Positions 31,281 to 42,060 of a stretch of DNA of 64,000 nt are shown here, piece by piece (positions within the stretch are counted from its first letter, which is position 1; the number at the start of each line of letters is the position of its first letter). The stretch covers positions 2,641,280 to 2,705,279 of the forward strand of contig NW_006498435.1 of the NCBI RefSeq assembly GCF_000471905.2. Reading direction: 5' to 3'. Position numbers and translations under genes: made by a program. Source of the stretch: Amborella trichopoda (Eukaryota; Streptophyta; Magnoliopsida; Amborellales; Amborellaceae). Under the pieces are notes generated by a model. It worked only from the letters and a program-made list of their open reading frames with translations, was not told the origin of the DNA and made no database searches.

Positions 31281-31800
31281 GTCAAAAATCAGCAACGACA
31301 TGCCTCGGTCGAGAGGCCAAATCACGGCACTCGCAATCCCGATTGACGTGAAACTAGTTTCATTGCGTGCGTAAGTCCCATGGCTATCACTAGTCCGAAC
31401 CCCAAGCATGATGAACAGTTCGATTTTCTGCATGAAGCCAATGAAGTGACTGTAAATTTTGGCACCAAAATTCTAGATTCCGATAAAAACTCCAAAGTTG
31501 TAAAATCCTCGTCCAGACACAAAATCAAGCTGCGTTTTCTGCCACGCGATCGTGACTGCATGCTCAGTGTGATCCAGTGAAGAAATCATAGAAAAACATC
31601 AAGGAATATCGATCCAAAATTTGCAAGATTTATTTAAATTTCAAGTCACATGATAGTGGCTTAAAAACACAAGCCATGGCTCAAAGTTGGTATAAAATCG
31701 ATCGCCATGTCGAACCCAATAAGAAAACAATAATCTTTTGAACAAATGGGCACCAAAGCAACCTCGGATCATCCCATGAAGGATCATGCATGTTGTAGGC
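31281..31800 (+). repeat. LTR fragment (U3 interior) between two internal regions
   Basis: 'AGCAACGACATGCCTCGGTC' matches D's LTR at about 38930 and 52450. 'GCGATCGTGACTGCATGCTCAG' and 'CAAGTCACATGATAGTGG' match LTR A (6067-6190). Both LTR ends are deleted: the left edge joins a 3' region and the right edge joins ORF1 sequence, with no PBS between. Confidence 0.75.
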
Positions 31801-33783
31801 GCTACCACCCATAGCACGCACCCTGCTACTAGCAAGTCCCTTGCCGGTCATATTGCTGAGGTACGCTGAAAGGCTGCCCTGTCCGCTTTCATGAAAGGAA
31901 AGCTGGTTTCCATCGCTCTAAAGGGTCACCACAAGGCCATCGCCTAGACTCATTCACCACCCCGAACCTCTATGCCTAGTGGCTCGAAACACAGAGGAAG
32001 AGATCCTGGGGCCTCCACCTCTCGCACACACCTGATGGCTCATGGTCCAACCACTCGAGCCATACCTCGAGACAACTTTCATGCTGCCTTGAGTTCACAT
32101 CCAAGGCTAGGCCTTCTCAGGCCGAACCTTGCATGGGCCATACAGTTGCATCTGACAGCTCGGGGTGGTGCCAATTTTGTACCAACTCGAGCACGTCAGG
32201 GTCAACCTTTTCGTCCTCCCTCTCAGCACACACACAACTCAACCCCGTGAGAGATGAGCATCCACTCAGTCTCTCACAGATACGAGCTCGTAGGTCTAGA
32301 CCTCCTAAGGTCGAACCAACAGATTGAGTCCGGGTTGATCCCCAAGTCACGCGGATGGCTAACTTCAATGGTGCACATGCACCAGCTTCACAGGTTCCTT
32401 CTTGATCCTGACTCAATCAGAATTGTGAACCAGTTCCTTCTTTTGTCTCTCTTCCTTCGCCAGGCAAGCACCTTNNNNNNNNNNNNNNNNNNNNNNNNNN
32501 NNNNNNNNNNNNNNNNNNNNNNNNNNNNNNNNNNNNNNNNNNNNNNNNNNNNNNNNNNNNNNNNNNNNNNNNNNNNNNNNNNNNNNNNNNNNNNNNNNNN
32601 NNNNNNNNNNNNNNNNNNNNNNNNNNNNNNNNNNNNNNNNNNNNNNNNNNNNNNNNNNNNNNNNNNNNNNNNNNNNNNNNNNNNNNNNNNNNNNNNNNNN
32701 NNNNNNNNNNNNNNNNNNNNNNNNNNNNNNNNNNNNNNNNNNNNNNNNNNNNNNNNNNNNNNNNNNNNNNNNNNNNNNNNNNNNNNNNNNNNNNNNNNNN
32801 NNNNNNNNNNNNNNNNNNNNNNNNNNNNNNNNNNNNNNNNNNNNNNNNNNNNNNNNNNNNNNNNNNNNNNNNNNNNNNNNNNNNNNNNNNNNNNNNNNNN
32901 NNNNNNNNNNNNNNNNNNNNNNNNNNNNNNNNNNNNNNNNNNNNNNNNNNNNNNNNNNNNNNNNNNNNNNNNNNNNNNNNNNNNNNNNNNNNNNNNNNNN
33001 NNNNNNNNNNNNNNNNNNNNNNNNNNNNNNNNNNNNNNNNNNNNNNNNNNNNNNNNNNNNNNNNNNNNNNNNNNNNNNNNNNNNNNNNNNNNNNNNNNNN
33101 NNNNNNNNNNNNNNNNNNNNNNNNNNNNNNNNNNNNNNNNNNNNNNNNNNNNNNNNNNNNNNNNNNNNNNNNNNNNNNNNNNNNNNNNNNNNNNNNNNNN
33201 NNNNNNNNNNNNNNNNNNNNNNCTCAGGTCAACCATGCACTTGAACCTCATAAAAGAATTCGAGGCAAAGGCCTGATGGTAGATAGAAGCCTACAGCCTC
33301 TAAGGTAGCAGCCCAGATTGCCCTCTGTCCTTGGACCTCACTCTCTGGTTCAGCTGATGGACACAACCCTCACGTGCTCAAGAAAGACGGTGCAGTCTAA
33401 ATCTCAGGCTCAATTTTGAAATGAAGTTTATTGCAGCCTCATGATTAAGCAAAAGAGAGGCTTGCAGCTCCAGAATAGAGAGGCCCCCAAGGTAGTTGAG
33501 GCTATCACTCTTGATGACCTCCTGCCTCACATTCCCTTCTTCTCACTTCGGATTATAGAACCTGAGCGAGAAGTCCAAAATTGCTTGGTGGTCACCGTCA
33601 TAGCAACAGATCGAGCTGCCAAGAAATCACGGTACCAAGACAGTAAGAACTGGTCCTCACACGGTCGGCGTACAAGGCTCGAGTCTAATAGGGGCATGCT
33701 GAGCCCTACCAACCGACTTGCTGCGTACCACTCACTAACCTCAGCAGTCCACTACTTCACTTGTCTTCGGCCTTCCAAAAGAA
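31801..33783 (+). pseudogene. ORF1 remnant of element E, interrupted by assembly gap
   Basis: The left part (31801-32474) aligns at protein level with A 9495-10070 ('HPATSKSLAG', 'SMPSGSKHRGRDPGASTS', 'HGPTTRAIPRDNFHAA'). The right part (33223-33783) carries 'KRGLQLQNREAPKVVEAITL' and 'LPHIPFFSLRIIEPEREVQN', which align with A 10420-10570. Frames are broken in many places. The N-run 32475-33222 hides the middle. This is the same extra ORF of unknown function as in A. A long frame across the gap is an artefact of the N-run. Confidence 0.5.
32475..33222. other. Assembly gap (748 N)
   Basis: Unknown bases inside ORF1 of element E. Any ORF spanning it is not evidence. Confidence 0.99.
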
Positions 33784-36230
33784 ATGGTCAGCGTCATGGT
33801 GATCAACAACTCGGTTGACGCCCAAGAAGAGCGAATGAACAGGTTCGAAGTAATGATGTAGTCCATTCTCGAAACGATGCATCGCTTGGAGGCCTCCAAG
33901 GCCCCTACTTTTCCTCTTCACCATGAGGCCAAATCCCAGCCCAGAGAGGACGCAGCTCCCGATAAGCTCCCCCACCGGCCTCCCAAGACAGCTCTGCTCC
34001 CTGCAAGGGTTTCGCAAGCCAATATAGATGCCATGGTGCCCACAGTCTCAAGAATAAAGTCTCAGGCATGCAAGAGGCGATGCTCTACCAAAATACATAC
34101 CCCTCGTACATTGACCAGGTGTCGCTTTCCCCAAAATATCAAAAAGGGAAGCTCCCCCTGTTAAGTGGTACTACATCCCCGCACTAGCATACCGCTCACT
34201 TCCAAGCTACTTATCGCGAGATGGCAACTCACGGGCGACTCCTCCTCCTCCGTCAGTTCGTCGAGACTCTCCAAGGGCTAGCCTTCTAGTGGTATGCTCG
34301 ATTGCCGCCAAACTCGATACACACATGGCAGCAAATGGAGTAATTGTTTTATCAGCACTTCTATGAAGTCCAGAGAAATGTGGAAACCATCGAGCTCCTC
34401 ACCCTGATTCAAGACCCTTGCGACCTAGTTGATAAGTTCATCACCCGATGGAGAGAGTTAGCACTCCCATGATTGAAAGAGAAGTAGTTCAGACCTGCAT
34501 ACAAAATATGCTGCCTGAGATTGCCCTACATGTTGAGACTTCCAATCCACCCTCCATGTTAGAGCTCATCTCTAAAGAGGTTCGTATAGAAGGTCTGTCC
34601 AAACACCATGGTGGATCTTGTCAACAGCCCTCTAGCTCGGGAAACGATCAGGGCAATGACAATTCTCACTCCAACAATCGGGGCAATCAGTAAAATGCGA
34701 TGATTAGTGCAGCTTTCACCGTGGCTAACACTAAGAAAGCTGCTCCTCAAAACTTGAACCTCTCTAAGACACAGATGCCTCAGGCTGGAGGCAAGCAGCA
34801 ACAGTCCTATAACAAGGTCCCGCCCCCTAAAAATATAAATTGAAGTGATTATTGGATCCAGCACTAGAACAAGGTGTACCCCTTTGAGAACGAGTGGGTT
34901 CCTGTGCTGCTTCGATTACTATTAGAGTAAAACATGATCCAGCTGCCAGAGGTCAACACCCCAGAACAAGCTGGACAGGAGACACACAAGAGGTACTGTG
35001 CCTATCACAGGAGAGTAGGCCTCCCCACTCAAGAGTGTTATATGCTCAAAGACATTATCGAAGCCCTTATTAACAAGGGCCAGATAAAGCTCGAAGAACC
35101 AAAGAAAGCAATCGGGACAACTGAGGCTTCCCATATAGTGACAATCCAAGAGGAGGACGAGGCACCCGCTGTCCTCCGTGCACTATGCATTGTAATGCTC
35201 GAAGAAGGTCTTATCATGTCGAAGCTGGTAAGGCAGCCCAAGTTCCTTCCTCCAGGAGCTGAAAACCTTTAGTGCCTGTATCATTCGATACGAGGCCATG
35301 ACCTAAGTGAATGCACTGACTTCCATGAGCTCTTAGCAAAGAAGATGCAATAGTGTCAAGAAGTTCATGATAACCCAGAAAGACACTCTCAAGTCCCTAC
35401 TCTACCAGTGCAAGAAGATCCCCTGCGACAAGCCCAGGGAAGTGCTTAGCTAGATCCTCTACAAGCCCTCTATGAGGCGATACTCCAAAAGGGTCTTATC
35501 ACTCCCAAACCCGTCAGGAAAAATCGACGTCTTGCCTAGGGTACGGAAAACCTCTGGTGCCCATATCACTAGGTATGGGGCCATGAGCTCACAGAATGCT
35601 CAGGGTTCGAAGCTATAGTCATGGAGAAGGTACAAAAAAGCCATATCATTTGCACCGTTCTCCCAGAACGCTTCCAAGCCATCTCTCCCATCCAAGAGGA
35701 AGTCCACTATAGGTCCCCTGTGAGCACATCGCATACCCTTCAGAACCTTTGAATTCTCAGCCTTTGGAAGTCTACCATGGGCGAAGTAGGCTCAAGTCCT
35801 AGAAGTGTGAGGTAGTCCGCAAATCTAGGGCTACTCATCAGCCCGATAAGATGGACCAAACACCTACCAAAGGATCCAGAAAGGGACGAGCACCTAGGTC
35901 AGCTCACCGAAGGAACCACATTCCTCAACCACCAGTCGTGGAAGAATTTCTCAAGCCTCTTCCTCCACTAACGACCTTACAAGACTTCATCCTAGGCGCA
36001 GCTAGCCTTATCCCTTCATCAAATATGGGTGACGACGCTAAAAGCACCCCCCAACGGTCAGAGCTAGGGCAAGACCTAAACTACCCCCTACACACATCCA
36101 ATTTTGGTGACGACATAAAAAGCAGCCCAGGGCATTCTAACTCCACTTTTTCTTCTTCTCCTCCCTCTTCTCCTATCTCTTTCATAGTTGCAGTTGAGTA
36201 GTGCCCAGACTTCGACACCCTAAATAGAGA
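33784..36230 (+). pseudogene. gag: gag of element E with three CHHC knuckle modules
   Basis: Start MVSVMVINNSVDAQEERMNRFE at 33784. The core is at 34195-34690 ('LLLLRQFVETLQGLAF', 'WYARLPPNSIHTWQQME', 'NVETIELLTLIQDPCDLVDK'). Nucleic-acid-binding knuckles of the form C-x2-H-x4-(H)-x4-C occur three times: 'CAYHRRVGLPTQEC' (about 34996), 'CLYHSIRGHDLSEC' (35273-35314) and 'CPYH*VWGHELTEC' (about 35552-35595). The last two lie in a duplicated module of about 275 bp. The tail is Ser/Pro-rich. Many stops. No protease follows. Confidence 0.75.
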
Positions 36231-36680
36231 ACTCGAAGGCATTAACATCAGCAGGTCACATCGGAAGCGCCTAAGAAAAATGATAGATTCTTAACAGTCG
36301 TTGACGCCCTGGCACCCCAAGCCAAGTTCAAGTTCCTATTCCCACGAGGCCTATCACATGGTTCAAGTTTCTGAAACAACACCCCGCTTGGGACAAGTAT
36401 CGAGTGACCCTAGTCACGACGCCATGGACTTTATGTTCGAAGCTGACCATTTCATTACCAAGTCTGACCAAGGACCAAAAATTGTTTCCCACACTGGGAC
36501 CCTCTTAAAAGTCGAAATGTCAAAGTCATGGGTCTCTGCACTCGAGATTAATAAGAAGCATCAAAAATCCCCTGACGAAGAATTGTAAGAAGCTCCGGAG
36601 GAGTGAGAAGAAGGTGGTCAGGCCACAGTTGACGAGCTCAAAGAGATAAAATTAGGGGATGAGATCGACTCAAGGCCAAC
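36231..36680 (+). pseudogene. gag-RT linker of element E (protease absent)
   Basis: 'MVQVSETTPRLGQVSSDPSH' and 'LLKVEMSKSWVSALEINKKH' align with D ('MIQVCEAPTR', 'DVEMSGSWVSAFEVDQK'). The acidic stretch 'EEGGQATVDELKEIKLGDE' follows. The aspartic protease expected here in Ty3/gypsy is not recognisable in E or D. Confidence 0.6.
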
Positions 36681-38317
36681 TTTCTTCTCAACAAAAATAT
36701 CCTCAAAGAAAGTTATATTTCCCTCCTCCGAGCAAACCAAGACATCTTTGCTTGGCATTATCATGAGATTCCCGGTCTAGATACTTAAATCGTTGTCTAT
36801 CGTCTCGACATTGATCCGTACATTAAACCCATAAAGTAGAAATCAAGAAGGTTTAGACCTAACCTCGAGATGCAAATCGATGCTAAGGTGAACAAGCTCA
36901 AGAAAGATGGGTTCATAGGTGAAGTTAAATACCCAAAATGGTTGGCAAATGTTGTCCATGTCAAGAAAAAAAATGGTCGAATCAAGGTCTGTATTTACTT
37001 TCGTGACTTGAACACTGCCTGCCTTAAGGACGACTTCCCCCTACCATTCACCGAGATGCTTGCTGATTCCACGGCCCATTGCCAAATCTTCTCCTTCATG
37101 GATGGGTATTCTGGTTATAATCAGATCAGGATGGCACCAGAAGATGAAGAGGCCACTGCATTCTTGACCCCAAAAGGTGTCTTTTGCTACACTATGATGC
37201 CTTCCGAGGTAAAGAATGCCAATGCCACATACCAGTGAGCCATGACGACCATCTTCGAGGACCTGATGCACAAGGAGGTCAAGTGCTATGTGGATGATGT
37301 GGTGGTGAAGTATGAAACGAAGGATGCTCACATGAAGGACCTTAAAAAGGTGTTTGAGTTGCTACGACATCACCTACTAAAGATGAACCCTCTAAAATAC
37401 GCTTATGTCGTACGCTTAGGAAAGTTCTTAGGGTTCATCATGAGATATCGTGGGCTAGAGATTGAGCCAGTCAAAATCAAGGCAATCCAGGATATGCCAC
37501 TGCATACAACCCTGCGTGAGCTTCGGTCTCTCCAAGGGCAGCTAGCCTAGATTTGTAGGTTCATCTAGAACCTCTCAAGATTAAGAAGGTCCTTTTCACA
37601 CCTGCTAAAGAAAGACACACCCTGCATATGGGATGAGGCATGCCAAGCTGCACTCGATGATATCAAGCAATACTTATTGAATCCTCTGATACTATCCACG
37701 CTAGTGTTAGGAAGGTCTCTCATCCTATACGTGACCGCTCTTGATGAGTATGTAGAGGCACTCTTAGCATAGAACAATGATGGGGGGGAAAGAAACAACA
37801 CTCTATTATCTCAATCGCAGGATGTAAGGTGCTGAAAAAAATTATCATCCGATTGAAAAGATGTGCCTAGCCTTAATCTTTGTAATACAGAAGCTCCCCC
37901 ATTACTTATTCGGTCACAAAGTCAAGCTAATCTCAAAGGCGGGCAGTCAAGTTCGTTATGACCCGATCATGTCTGTCAGGATGCTTGGCCAAGTGGGTAC
38001 TGTTGCTGATGGAGTTCGACATCACGTATATACCATACAAGGCCGTCAATGGTCAAGCCTTAGCAGACCTTCTTGTGACACACCCAGTTCCTTCAGAATC
38101 TTCGCTGTCAAGTGATCTCTCAGATGTAGAAGTTTACTATATGATACTAGCTCGGCCATGGGAGAAGTATTTCGACGAAGCATTCCAGTCTGATAGAGGA
38201 GGTGCCAGAGTCATGTTCCTGACTCCCGATGGTGGAATGATTCCCCTATCCTTCTCTCTCGTAGAGGCATTTTCTCATAATGAAGCTGAATATCAAGCCC
38301 TTATAATCGGATTGGAG
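36681..38317 (+). pseudogene. rt: RT and start of RNase H of element E, split by element D
   Basis: 'RANQDIFAWHYHEIPGL' precedes the RT. RT motifs: 'WLANVVHVKKKNGRIKVCIY' (normally CVDFRDLN, here CIYFRDLN), 'FSFMDGYSGYNQIRMAPEDE', 'ATYQ' with a TGA (37236-37238) where Arg is expected, and catalytic 'CYVDDVVVKYETKD' at about 37290. The connection region 'LRSLQGQLA' and 'KKDTPCIWDEACQAALDDIK' follows, then RNase H 'FDEAFQSDRGG' and 'HNEAEYQALIIGLE' ending exactly at 38317. The 38318 junction is the insertion point of D; the protein resumes at 54930. Frameshifts near 37800 and 37950. Confidence 0.85.
38313..38317 (+). repeat. Target-site duplication of element D, left copy (TGGAG)
   Basis: TGGAG immediately precedes the TG start of D's 5' LTR and is repeated at 54930-54934 right after D's 3' LTR end. 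Joining E across one copy restores 'IIGLE(M)EIAQELDLEQL', the expected RNase H sequence. Confidence 0.92.
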
Positions 38318-39700
38318 TGTTTGAATGTATTTTTCATCACCTTGGTCCCTGGTAGGAAGCAGGTCAATAAATCCTACAAAACAGTGGAAATTCCCGACAG
38401 TCTCAGAATGGCTCTAAAAGTGGTCAAGATCTTCGTCAGAATTTCAAAAGACCACCTGTCAAGTTCATCATGATCAGACACATCTAAGCCAGTGAACACA
38501 AAGAAACAATTTTAGTAAAATCGGTCTCTAACACCTTCAAACGGATCCTACATCTAGAACTACATTTTTTGTGTCTCAAATCACTATGGAACTATCGCCA
38601 TTGGTTCTGACACAGAAAAAAACCCCTATGGGCCAAGTTTTGGCTTAATAAAATACTCTAAAACAAAGATATGAGCCAAACATTGAAACAAGAGAGGTCG
38701 CACACTATTCTCGTGTGGCCCCATTAAAGGTGGTTGTTTTTACAGTCATGGGTAGTCACTTTTAGGGCCTATAACTCACTCGTTACAAGTCAGATCGCTC
38801 CCAAATTTTGTGAGCGTATTGGTGTCATCAAGACGAACAATTTGATATGTGGCACGCCCTGAGACGATGTCCCAAAAGGGAGAAAAGCTAGAGAGAAATT
38901 ATCCGTCCATGAAGAAGTTGCAAAAAATTTAGCAGCGACATGCCTCATTCGATAGACCAAATCACAACGCTCGCGCAATGGATCGACACGAAACGAATTC
39001 CATTGTGTGCATAAGGTCCAAAGCTACTATTGGTCCAAACGCCGTACATGATGGTCTATCAGATTTCATGCCCAAAGCCAATGAAGTTACAAAAATTCTA
39101 ACCACCGAATTCTAAATTTCGGCCTAAATGCAAAGCTGCGAAATCTTCGTTTGGGCTCCAAATCACATCCCGTTTGTTGCCTCACGATTATGATGGCATT
39201 CTCAGTGCACTATGATGAAGAAATCACAAAAAAATATTAAGGAATGACCACAATATCGATCCAAAGTTTTCAAGATTCAAACAAATTTCAAGTCTCGTGA
39301 AGGCTCTAAAACATGAATCATGGCTCAAAGTTGGTACCAAAATGATCGTCATGCTGAGCCCTCTAAGAAAACAATAATCTTTTGATGAAACAGACATCAA
39401 AACACCCTCGGGTCAGCCATAGAAGACCATACAAGATCTCGAGCAGTAGCAAAGAATGTTCTAGAATTTCACACATTGTTAGGCGTGACAAATAGTCCTT
39501 TTGCACCCATTTTTTAAATTTCTTTTAATTCAATTAAATCTTAATTTTCAAAAATTAGGTCTTGATCAATCCACCCTCTCTCTCTTTCTCTCTTCTCTCT
39601 TTTTCTCTTTTCTCTTTCTTCTCTCGTTCTCTCTTCTCTCTGTTCACTCTTTTTCTCTCTCCTCTCTCTTCCCTCTTTCTCTCTCTTCTTCCTCTCTCTT

Positions 39701-39915
39701 CATCTTTATCTCTTTCTCTCTCCTCTTCTCATCTTTATCTCTTTCTCTCTCCTCTTCTCATCTTTATCTCTTTCTCTCTCCTCTTCTCATCTTTATCTCT
39801 TTCTCTCTCCTCTTCTCATCTTTATCTCTTTCTCTCTCCTCTTCTCATCTTTATCTCTTTCTCTCTCCTCTTCTCATCTTTATCTCTTTCTCTCTCCTCT
39901 TCTCATCTTTATCTT
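39701..39915 (+). repeat. Homogeneous 29-bp tandem array in D 5' LTR
   Basis: CATCTTTATCTCTTTCTC plus TCTCCTCTTCT is repeated with a strict 29-base period, eight starts, virtually without substitutions. The 3' LTR has only one degenerate equivalent, so the expansion post-dates insertion. The Leu/Ser ORFs across it are artefacts. Confidence 0.95.
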
Positions 39916-40470
39916 CTTCTGTCAACTGACGAGACCTAGCGTCGGTTGGTCCTCTTTATCTTCTTCTGTTAAGTGGTGAGATCTAACGCCGGTTGCTCCT
40001 CTCTATCTTCTTCTGTCAACTGGCGAGACCTAGCACTGGTTGGTCTCCTCTATCTTCTTCTTTCAACTAGTGAGACCTATCACTAGTTGATCTTCTCTAT
40101 CTTTTTCTGTCAACTGGCAAGACTTAGCTCCTGTTGGTGTTCTCTCTCTTCTTTTATCAGTCGATGAAACTTAACGTCGGTTGATCTTCTCTCTCTTCTT
40201 CTATCTGTCGATGAGGCCTAGTGTAGGTTGGTCTTCTCTTTCTTCTTCTATCAGTCGACAAGACCTGACACCGATTGGTCTTCTCTTTCTTCTTCTATTA
40301 GTTGGCAAGACTTAGTGCAAGTCGATGAGACCTAGCACTGACTGGTTTTCCCTCTCTTCTTCTATCCATTGGCGAGACATAGCACCTGTTGGTTCTCTTC
40401 CTCTCTTCTCAATTGACACAGTTGGTGAAGCCTAGCGTCAACTACTTCCTCTCTCTCCCATCGCCTAAAA
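39916..40470 (+). repeat. Tandem array, about 50-bp unit ('GGCGAGACCTAGCG'), D 5' LTR
   Basis: Degenerate units of CTATCTTCTTCTGTCAACTG, then GCGAGACCTAGCGTCGGTTG, then GTCCTCT, about 11 copies. The equivalent array in the 3' LTR is 53535-54140, so it was present before insertion. Confidence 0.88.
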
Positions 40471-41140
40471 CAGTCGGCAATGTCTAGCGCTGATTGCATC
40501 TCATCTTCCTTCTTCTCCCACCTCTCTTCCTTCTTCTCTGTCCTTCCGTCTATTCCCTTTTTCTCTTTAACCATTCCTCTGCTACTCTTTCATTGGACCA
40601 AGAGGGATTGAGGTTAGCATCTCATGGTAGTCCTGTAGTCTAGCTGTAATGTTGTTGTGCCAAGTTCACTCGGCTCACTTTACTGCCATGACAGATCGAC
40701 CATCGTGCTTAGATAGTAGATAGTGGCAATAATGTCTAGTAGTGACCTCGTGAGCTGGTCTCAATTACCGAGCCCATTTCGCTACCACATTACGCCAATT
40801 ATCCACCATCCTAGTCACTTCTCTAATATTCTCGCTTGGTCAAATTCTTCTCTCCCCCCGTCTTTCTTTCTTCTTTTTAAATACGGATGCTTGCGTATAT
40901 TCATCAAATAGAAAAAGGGTGAGGCTTGAGCCACCTGTCCCATAACCTTTGCCATATATGTGTGTGATTGCAAGACAACAGAAAATAAGAAGAATACAAG
41001 CCAAGGGAGGCGATTTCGAACCAGTTTCATTATTGGGGGTATTTCTTCGGGATCTAAGACGGTGCCCACGCGAGTCAGCTCGAGTAAGTCTCGAAACACC
41101 TTTAAATTCCTCTCTCACTGGTTGGTAACACCTGCCCCCA

Positions 41141-42060
41141 GTCGGCTAACCATGAGGCCAATTCCCATCACTCTGATGGTGTACCTCCATGGCAGCCTCC
41201 TCCGTGAATCTCACAGGACAATTCTGTCCCTCATCTGGTTTCTCCATCAGATATTGAAGCTATGGTCACCCGTAGCCTAAAGAACTGACAAATTTTGGGC
41301 ATATAAGGTGCAACGCCTTATCAAAGACCATATCCTTCTTATATCGATCAGGTCCCCTCAGACTATAAGAAAGGGAATTTTCCTCTATTTAGCAAAACCA
41401 CCTCCCCAAACCAGCATATCGCCCACTTCCAAATGGCATGTCGGGAAATAGCAGTTGACGAGAGACTTTTTCTCCGCCAGTTCCTTGAGACCCTTGATGG
41501 CTCAGCATTCCAATGGTATGCCCGTCTTCCACCAAACTCGGTACATACATGGGAGGATATGGGGAAACTATTCTATCAACGCTTTTATGTGGTCAGAAGA
41601 GAAGTTCAAACCATCGAGCTTCTCACCTTGACATAAGACTCTGATGAGCCCGTAGATCAGTTCATATCAAGATGGAGAAACTTGGCTTCCCGCCACCCTA
41701 ATCCTATGTCTGAGAAGGAAGCAGTCAAAACATGCATGCGGAGCGTGCGACCTAAAATCGCTCTACATGTCGAGGCCTCTAATCTGATCCTCATGTCAGA
41801 GTTGATCTCTAAATTAGTTCGCATAGAAAGTTTGTCATGCCTTCATGGTGGGGCACGACAACCATCTACAAGTTCAACGAACAACCAAGGCAATGGTGGC
41901 TCTCGAAATAACACATGGGACAGCCAACAGAAAGGGGTAATCAGTGCAACCGTTATGGTCACTAATTCAGATGAGGCTCCCTCCTAAACTTTGAACCTCA
42001 CTAAAGAGGTAAGCATGGCGAAGGTAACACCACAGGCTGGCAAGCAGTAACAGTCGTACA
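41141..42060 (+). pseudogene. gag: gag of element D
   Basis: 'YPSYIDQVPSDYKKGNFPLF' leads into 'HFQMACREIAVDERLFLRQF', 'LETLDGSAFQWYARLPPNSV' and 'HTWEDMGKLFYQRFYVV', a well-preserved Tat gag core in one frame (41330-41990), with a single TAA at 41634-41636. It is followed by a Gln/Asn/Ser-rich tail ('STSSTNNQGNGGSRNN'). The start codon region and ORF1 are lost with the 41140 deletion, so no initiation site can be given. Confidence 0.82.

Larger units (their letters stand above)
38318..41140 (+). mobile_element. 5' LTR of element D, promoter-deleted and 3'-truncated
   Basis: It starts TGTTTGAATGTATT. It aligns with the 3' LTR at 51826 and with LTR A. At about 39576 ('CAATCCACCC') it jumps straight into CT-rich sequence; about 185 bases present in the 3' LTR (53095-53278), including the TATA box and AATAAA, are missing. 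At 41140 ('CACCTGCCCCCA') LTR homology ends, about 120 bases before the expected end, and gag-leader sequence follows. Confidence 0.85.

Noticed and set aside
32254-33276. 340-codon ORF and its opposite-strand partner
   Set aside because: Both consist mainly of N-run; the flanks belong to broken ORF1.
39501-39939. ORFs with repeating LSLSSSHLYLFLSP protein pattern
   Set aside because: Produced by the 29-bp tandem repeat in the D LTR, not a protein gene.
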